From contig JARXAQ010000157.1 in the NCBI GenBank assembly GCA_029865825.1, forward strand, positions 1-37,234: a stretch of DNA of 37,234 nucleotides, in the 5' to 3' direction. Shown in pieces: positions 33,103-37,234 of this stretch (positions are counted from its first letter, which is position 1; every line of letters starts with the position of its first letter). The translations under genes and the position numbers were made by a program. The notes under the pieces were generated by a model. That model worked only from the letters and a program-made list of their open reading frames with translations, had not been told where the DNA came from and did no database searches. The stretch is from Rhizobium sp. GTDB taxonomy: Bacteria > Pseudomonadota > Alphaproteobacteria > Rhizobiales > Rhizobiaceae.

Positions 33103-35856
33103 ATGACCGACAACAAAGACGACAAGACAATCGGCGTGAAGAAGACACTCACCCTGAAGCCCTCGGGGACGAGCCAGGGTACCGTGCGCCAGGATATGGG
33201 GCGCGGCCGTACGAAGTCGGTCGTCGTCGAGACGGTGAAGCGCCGCCCGACCCGCCCGCTCGACGAAAAGCCCCCCATTACACCGATTACCCCAGTTCGC
33301 GCGGAACCCGCTGCAGTTGCACCGACGCCCGCACCGACACAGACACCCACGCCTTCGCAGGTTGCGGCACCCGTTGCTGCTGCCCGTCCGGCACCGACGC
33401 CGGCACCGGCGCCGACCCGCGTTCAGCAGCCGACACAGCAGCCGCATCGCCCGCAGCAGCCCCAGCGCTCCCAACAGCAGCCGCAGCGCCCGCAGCCTTC
33501 GCAGCCGCCGCGCCAGCAGGAACGTCCGCGTGGCGCCGTTCTGCACGACCTGTCGGCCGGCGAAATGGAAGCGCGTCGCCGCGCTCTGGCCGAAGCCCAG
33601 GTTCGTGAAGTCGAGGAAGCCAAGCAGCGCGTGATCGACGAGGCTCGCCGCAAGGTGGAAGCCGAGGAAGCCGCTCGCGTGGCCGCCGAAGAGGCTGCGC
33701 GCCGCGCCGCCGAGCCGCAGCCCGAGCCACAGCCGGAACCCGAAGTTGTCGCCGAGCCTGCTGCAGCACCCGTGGCTGCTGCACCTGCCCCCGTGGTCCG
33801 GACCGCCATTCCGGCACCCGGCGCGCCTGGCTTCGTGCGTGGACGCAAGACCAATGACGAAGACGAGAACCGCGCCTCTCCGCGGACGATCCCCGGCCGT
33901 GGCAAGGTTGCCATGCCTGTTGTCGCCAAGGTCCCTGCCCGTCCGAAGGTCGAAGAAGACCGTCGTCGCGGCAAACTGACCGTCACCACGGCCAATGTCG
34001 AGGATGACGGCACGGCACGCGGCCGTTCGCTGTCTGCCATGCGCCGCCGGCAGGAGAAATTCCGCCGCAGCCAGATGCAGGAAACCCGCGAAAAGGTCAT
34101 GCGCGAAGTGGTCCTGCCGGAAACCATCACCATTCAGGAACTGTCGCAGCGTATGTCCGAACGGGCCGTTGACGTCATCAAGTACTTGATGAAGGAAGGC
34201 CAGATGATGAAGCCGGGCGACGTCATCGACGCCGACCTCGCCGAACTGATCGCCACCGAATTCGGTCACACCGTGAAGCGCGTGTCTGAATCCGACGTCG
34301 AAGAAGGCATCTTCAACGTGAAGGACGACGAAGGCGAGCTGGTATCCCGTCCGCCTGTTGTCACCATCATGGGTCACGTCGACCACGGCAAGACCTCGCT
34401 GCTCGACGCCATCCGCAAGACCTCTGTCGTCTCGGGCGAAGCCGGTGGCATCACCCAGCATATCGGTGCCTATCAGGTCGAACAGAACGGCCAGAAGATC
34501 ACCTTCATCGACACCCCCGGCCACGCCGCATTTACCGCGATGCGTGCCCGTGGCGCCCAGGCGACCGACATTGCGATCCTGGTCGTTGCCGCCGACGACA
34601 GCGTGATGCCGCAGACGATCGAATCGATCAACCACGCCAAGGCGGCCGGTGTGCCGATCATCGTGGCGATCAACAAGATCGACAAGCATGAGGCAAACCC
34701 GGAAAAGGTTCGCCAGCAGCTTCTGCAGCACGAAGTCTTCGTGGAATCCATGGGTGGTGAAGTGCTCGACGTCGAAGTTTCGGCGAAGAACAAGCTCAAC
34801 CTCGACAAGCTGCTCGAAGCGGTTCTGCTGCAGGCCGAAATCCTCGACCTGAAGGCCGACCCGACGCGGACTGCCGAAGGTACCGTCATCGAAGCGCAGC
34901 TCGACCGCGGTCGTGGTGCGGTTGCGACGGTGCTCGTCCAGAAGGGTACGCTGAAGCCCGGCCAGATCATCGTGGCCGGCGACCAGTGGGGCCGTGTGCG
35001 TGCGCTGGTTAACGACCAGGGTCTTCACGTCAAGGAAGCCGGACCTGCCATGCCGGTCGAAATTCTCGGCCTGTCCGGTACGCCGGCTGCCGGTGACAAG
35101 TTCGCCGTGGTCGAGAACGAAGCCCGCGCTCGCGAGATCTCCGAATATCGCCAGCGTCTGGCCCGCGACAAGGCGGCTGCCCGCCAGTCCGGTCAGCGCG
35201 GTTCGCTCGAACAGATGATGAGCAAGCTGCAGAACACCGGGTTCAAGGAGTTCCCGCTGGTCATCAAGGGCGACGTGCAGGGTTCGATCGAAGCCATTAT
35301 CGGCGCGCTCGACAAGCTCGGCACCGACGAAGTTCGCGCCCGCATCGTGCATTCGGGTGCAGGCGCCATCACGGAATCGGATATCGCACTGGCCGAGTCC
35401 TCGGACGCTGCCATCATCGGCTTCAACGTCCGTGCCAATGCACAGGCGCGGACTGCAGCCGAGCGCGGTGGTATCGAGATCCGCTACTACAACATCATCT
35501 ACGATCTGGTGGATGACGTGAAGGCAGCGATGTCGGGCCTCTTGTCTCCGGAACGTCGCGAGACCTTCCTCGGCAATGCCGAGATCCTGGAGGTGTTCAA
35601 CATCACCAAGACCGGCAAGGTCGCGGGTTGCCGCGTCGTCGAAGGCAAGGTCGAGCGTGGTGCGGGCGTTCGCCTGCTGCGCGACAACGTTGTCATTCAC
35701 GAAGGCAAGCTCAAGACCCTCAAGCGCTTCAAGGACGAAGTGTCCGACGTGCCGATGGGTCAGGAATGCGGTATGGCCTTCGAAAACTACGAAGACATCC
35801 GTGCCGGCGACACCATCGAGTGCTTCCGCGTGGAACACATCACGCGTACGCTCTAA
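33103..35856 (+). CDS. infB: Translation initiation factor IF-2
   Basis: 917 residues. IF2 is the GTPase that brings initiator tRNA to the 30S subunit and promotes subunit joining. A long N-terminal region (about 50-290) is a Pro/Gln/Ala-rich, then Glu/Arg helical, low-complexity linker. IF2_N follows (about 345-395, [23 protein letters not shown]). The G domain has G1 GHVDHGKTS (from residue 424), G2 [11 protein letters not shown]3 DTPGHAAF and G4 [10 protein letters not shown]. Two beta barrels and domain IV ([23 protein letters not shown]) complete it. The start has GGAACGGGAACGGA upstream. The 101 bases before it include a CCGGC/GCCGG stem with a GAAA loop (33010-33023). Confidence 0.97.
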   Translation: MTDNKDDKTIGVKKTLTLKPSGTSQGTVRQDMGRGRTKSVVVETVKRRPTRPLDEKPPITPITPVRAEPAAVAPTPAPTQTPTPSQVAAPVAAARPAPTPAPAPTRVQQPTQQPHRPQQPQRSQQQPQRPQPSQPPRQQERPRGAVLHDLSAGEMEARRRALAEAQVREVEEAKQRVIDEARRKVEAEEAARVAAEEAARRAAEPQPEPQPEPEVVAEPAAAPVAAAPAPVVRTAIPAPGAPGFVRGRKTNDEDENRASPRTIPGRGKVAMPVVAKVPARPKVEEDRRRGKLTVTTANVEDDGTARGRSLSAMRRRQEKFRRSQMQETREKVMREVVLPETITIQELSQRMSERAVDVIKYLMKEGQMMKPGDVIDADLAELIATEFGHTVKRVSESDVEEGIFNVKDDEGELVSRPPVVTIMGHVDHGKTSLLDAIRKTSVVSGEAGGITQHIGAYQVEQNGQKITFIDTPGHAAFTAMRARGAQATDIAILVVAADDSVMPQTIESINHAKAAGVPIIVAINKIDKHEANPEKVRQQLLQHEVFVESMGGEVLDVEVSAKNKLNLDKLLEAVLLQAEILDLKADPTRTAEGTVIEAQLDRGRGAVATVLVQKGTLKPGQIIVAGDQWGRVRALVNDQGLHVKEAGPAMPVEILGLSGTPAAGDKFAVVENEARAREISEYRQRLARDKAAARQSGQRGSLEQMMSKLQNTGFKEFPLVIKGDVQGSIEAIIGALDKLGTDEVRARIVHSGAGAITESDIALAESSDAAIIGFNVRANAQARTAAERGGIEIRYYNIIYDLVDDVKAAMSGLLSPERRETFLGNAEILEVFNITKTGKVAGCRVVEGKVERGAGVRLLRDNVVIHEGKLKTLKRFKDEVSDVPMGQECGMAFENYEDIRAGDTIECFRVEHITRTL

Positions 35857-35886
35857 GAGCGGCCGCTTCGACATGACATACTGCGG

Positions 35887-35905
35887 GCGCCGGATCTTCC
35901 GGCGC
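35887..35905 (+). other. Perfect hairpin between infB and rbfA
   Basis: Arms GCGCCGGA (35887-35894) and TCCGGCGC (35898-35905) enclose a 3-base loop, 31 bases after the infB stop. No T-tract follows, so it is more likely an mRNA stabilising or processing stem than a terminator; rbfA and truB should still be read from the same transcript. Confidence 0.45.
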
Positions 35906-36024
35906 TCGCTGTATTTCGAGAGGGTGCCGCCTGCGGGCAAAGCAGTTCAAGACAGACTTCATCCGATGCATCCGGACGCAGATCCTTTGCGGGCTGCATG
36001 ACCGATGCGAAAGGCAAGACGACC

Positions 36025-36429
36025 ATGACAAAACCAACCTCTTCGGCACCTTCGCAGCGCATGCTGCGCGTCGGCGAGCAGGTGCGCGCCGCCATCACCC
36101 AGGTGCTTCAGCGCGGGGAAGTGAACGACGAGATCATCGAGAAGACCGTGATTTCGGTGTCCGAGGTGCGCATGGCACCGGATCTCAAGATGGCGACCGC
36201 CTATGTGGCGCCGCTTGGCGTCACCGACCCAGAGGCGGTGATTACAGCCCTCAACAAGCATGCGAAATTCATTCGCGGGCGGATCGGCGGCCAGCTTCGG
36301 CAGATGAAATACATGCCCGAGGTGCGGTTTCGGAACGATACCAGCTTCGACAACTACCAGAAGATCGACGCTTTGTTGCGCTCGCCGGAGGTCCAGCGCG
36401 ACCTCGGCACCGACGACGAACAAGACTAA
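36025..36429 (+). CDS. rbfA: 30S ribosome-binding factor RbfA
   Basis: About 134 residues. RbfA is a KH-fold factor for 16S rRNA 5'-end maturation and cold adaptation. Seen: [26 protein letters not shown] (about 8-33), the KH core [24 protein letters not shown], and [40 protein letters not shown]. The start was put at 36025 ([13 protein letters not shown]), the usual family start, with AAGG about 10 bases upstream; ATG 35998 is in frame and would add nine residues. truB follows after 11 bases. Confidence 0.95.
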   Translation: MTKPTSSAPSQRMLRVGEQVRAAITQVLQRGEVNDEIIEKTVISVSEVRMAPDLKMATAYVAPLGVTDPEAVITALNKHAKFIRGRIGGQLRQMKYMPEVRFRNDTSFDNYQKIDALLRSPEVQRDLGTDDEQD

Positions 36430-36440
36430 GAAAAGACCTG

Positions 36441-37234
36441 ATGTCCAAACCCAGAAAGCCCAAGGGCCGTCCGATTTCGGGCTGGCTCATCCTCGACAAG
36501 CCTGTCGATTTCGGTTCGACCGAGGCGGTCGGCAAAATTAAATGGCTGTTCAATGCCCAGAAGGCAGGCCATGCCGGCACGCTCGATCCGCTGGCGTCGG
36601 GCATGCTGCCGATCGCGCTCGGTGACGCCACAAAGACCGTTCCTTACGTGATGGACGGGCGCAAGATCTACGAGTTCACCGTGACCTGGGGTGAAGAACG
36701 TTCGACCGACGACCTGGAAGGCGAGGCGACGCAGACCTCCGACCAGCGTCCGAGCGAAGAGGCGATCCGCGCCCTGCTGCCGGCCTATACCGGCGTCATC
36801 AACCAGATCCCGCCGCAGTTTTCGGCGATCAAGATTGCCGGCGAACGGGCCTATGACCTTGCGCGCGAAGGCGAGACCGTCGAGATCCCGTCACGCGAGG
36901 TCGAAGTTCATCGGCTTACACTTCTGAAATGCGAGAGCGACCGCGCCCATTTCGAAGTCGAATGCGGCAAGGGCACTTATGTGCGCTCGTTGGCACGCGA
37001 TTTCGGCCGGGATCTGGGCTGCTACGGGCACATTTCCGAGCTGCGCCGCAGCTATGTGGCGCCCTTTGCCGAGGATATGATGGTGCCGCTCGCCGAGCTC
37101 GTGGCGCTCGAGGCGATCGAGGACAAGGACGAGCGTCTCGCGGCGCTGGATGCCTTCCTCGTCGATACGGCGGAAGCGCTGTCGGCCCTGCCCCAGCTTC
37201 GGATCACCGAGGATCAGGCGCATCGGCTGCGCAT
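36441..37234 (+). CDS. truB: tRNA pseudouridine(55) synthase TruB (3' end outside window)
   Basis: 264 codons are visible and the frame is open at the window edge. TruB makes pseudouridine 55 in the T-loop of tRNAs. Seen: [25 protein letters not shown], the catalytic Asp in [19 protein letters not shown] (about residue 48), [61 protein letters not shown] and the start of the C-terminal region. The ATG at 36441 ([11 protein letters not shown]) follows rbfA closely in the same operon. A few residues of the C-terminus are missing. Confidence 0.96.
   Translation, partial: MSKPRKPKGRPISGWLILDKPVDFGSTEAVGKIKWLFNAQKAGHAGTLDPLASGMLPIALGDATKTVPYVMDGRKIYEFTVTWGEERSTDDLEGEATQTSDQRPSEEAIRALLPAYTGVINQIPPQFSAIKIAGERAYDLAREGETVEIPSREVEVHRLTLLKCESDRAHFEVECGKGTYVRSLARDFGRDLGCYGHISELRRSYVAPFAEDMMVPLAELVALEAIEDKDERLAALDAFLVDTAEALSALPQLRITEDQAHRLR

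Noticed and set aside
33034-35940. 968-residue minus-strand frame opposite infB
   Set aside because: Pure antisense of IF-2, which has all GTPase motifs; no motif on the minus strand.
1-37234. tRNA genes, CRISPR arrays, transposases or phage genes
   Set aside because: No tRNA-like T-loop with CCA-side stem, no regular spaced repeats and no transposase or integrase motif were seen on reading both strands.

Overview
The window is an ordinary-looking stretch of chromosome from a high-GC alphaproteobacterium, most likely a member of the Rhizobiaceae (Rhizobium/Agrobacterium/Ensifer relatives). Support for this is the fused GNAT/ATP-grasp Ngg beside AsnO, a CycM-type membrane-anchored cytochrome c next to kdsB and pheA, a bacterial adenosine kinase, a YlxR domain fused to an L7Ae-like domain downstream of nusA, a DnaX without the usual zinc cysteines, and several TTG starts. 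No phage, integrase, transposase, CRISPR array, tRNA or rRNA was seen. Both ends cut genes: ftsK at the left and truB at the right.

Layout. 1-2.2 kb: the 3' part of ftsK, its hairpin terminator, and an unrecognised small gene. 2.2-7.1 kb: a glutathionyl-hydroquinone reductase, then the two-gene asnO-ngg operon for the osmolyte N-acetylglutaminylglutamine amide, with a candidate ECF-sigma promoter before it and a T-tract terminator after it. 7.1-9.8 kb: three minus-strand genes (secreted CxxC protein, Crp/Fnr-type regulator lacking an FeS cysteine cluster, PepSY-TM membrane protein) that look like a metal or redox module. 9.9-11.5 kb: a divergent two-TM protein/TetR pair around a palindrome, then slyX and a small membrane protein. 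11.6-15.0 kb: recF, a MoeB/ThiF-like adenylyltransferase and a GNAT gene on plus, and a 2-hydroxyacid dehydrogenase on minus. 15.2-18.1 kb: a periplasmic SH3b protein, adenosine kinase, a structured intergenic region ending in a perfect terminator, and an AEC transporter. 18.1-21.9 kb: cycM divergent from kdsB-pheA, then the HIT-nudC pair. 21.9-26.7 kb: SRP RNA (ffs), dnaX, ybaB and recR on plus, with an alpha/beta hydrolase and a MOSC gene inserted on minus. 26.7-29.9 kb: an MltB-type lytic transglycosylase, a palindromic mosaic repeat and an MFS exporter. 29.9-37.2 kb: the translation/transcription operon rimP-nusA-ylxR-infB-rbfA-truB behind a strong sigma70-like promoter and an attenuator-like hairpin.

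How the genes work together. The dnaX-ybaB-recR block is the widely conserved replication/repair neighbourhood downstream of ffs. The rimP-to-truB block supplies 30S maturation, NusA antitermination, IF2 and tRNA pseudouridylation. asnO-ngg is a complete osmoprotectant pathway. Nothing here is clearly a new multi-gene system. The parts best worth a second look are non-coding (the structured region before the AEC gene, the tandem palindromes between cycM and kdsB, the ECF-like promoter of asnO) and two small accessory clusters (PepSY/Crp/CxxC protein, and TetR/two-TM protein).
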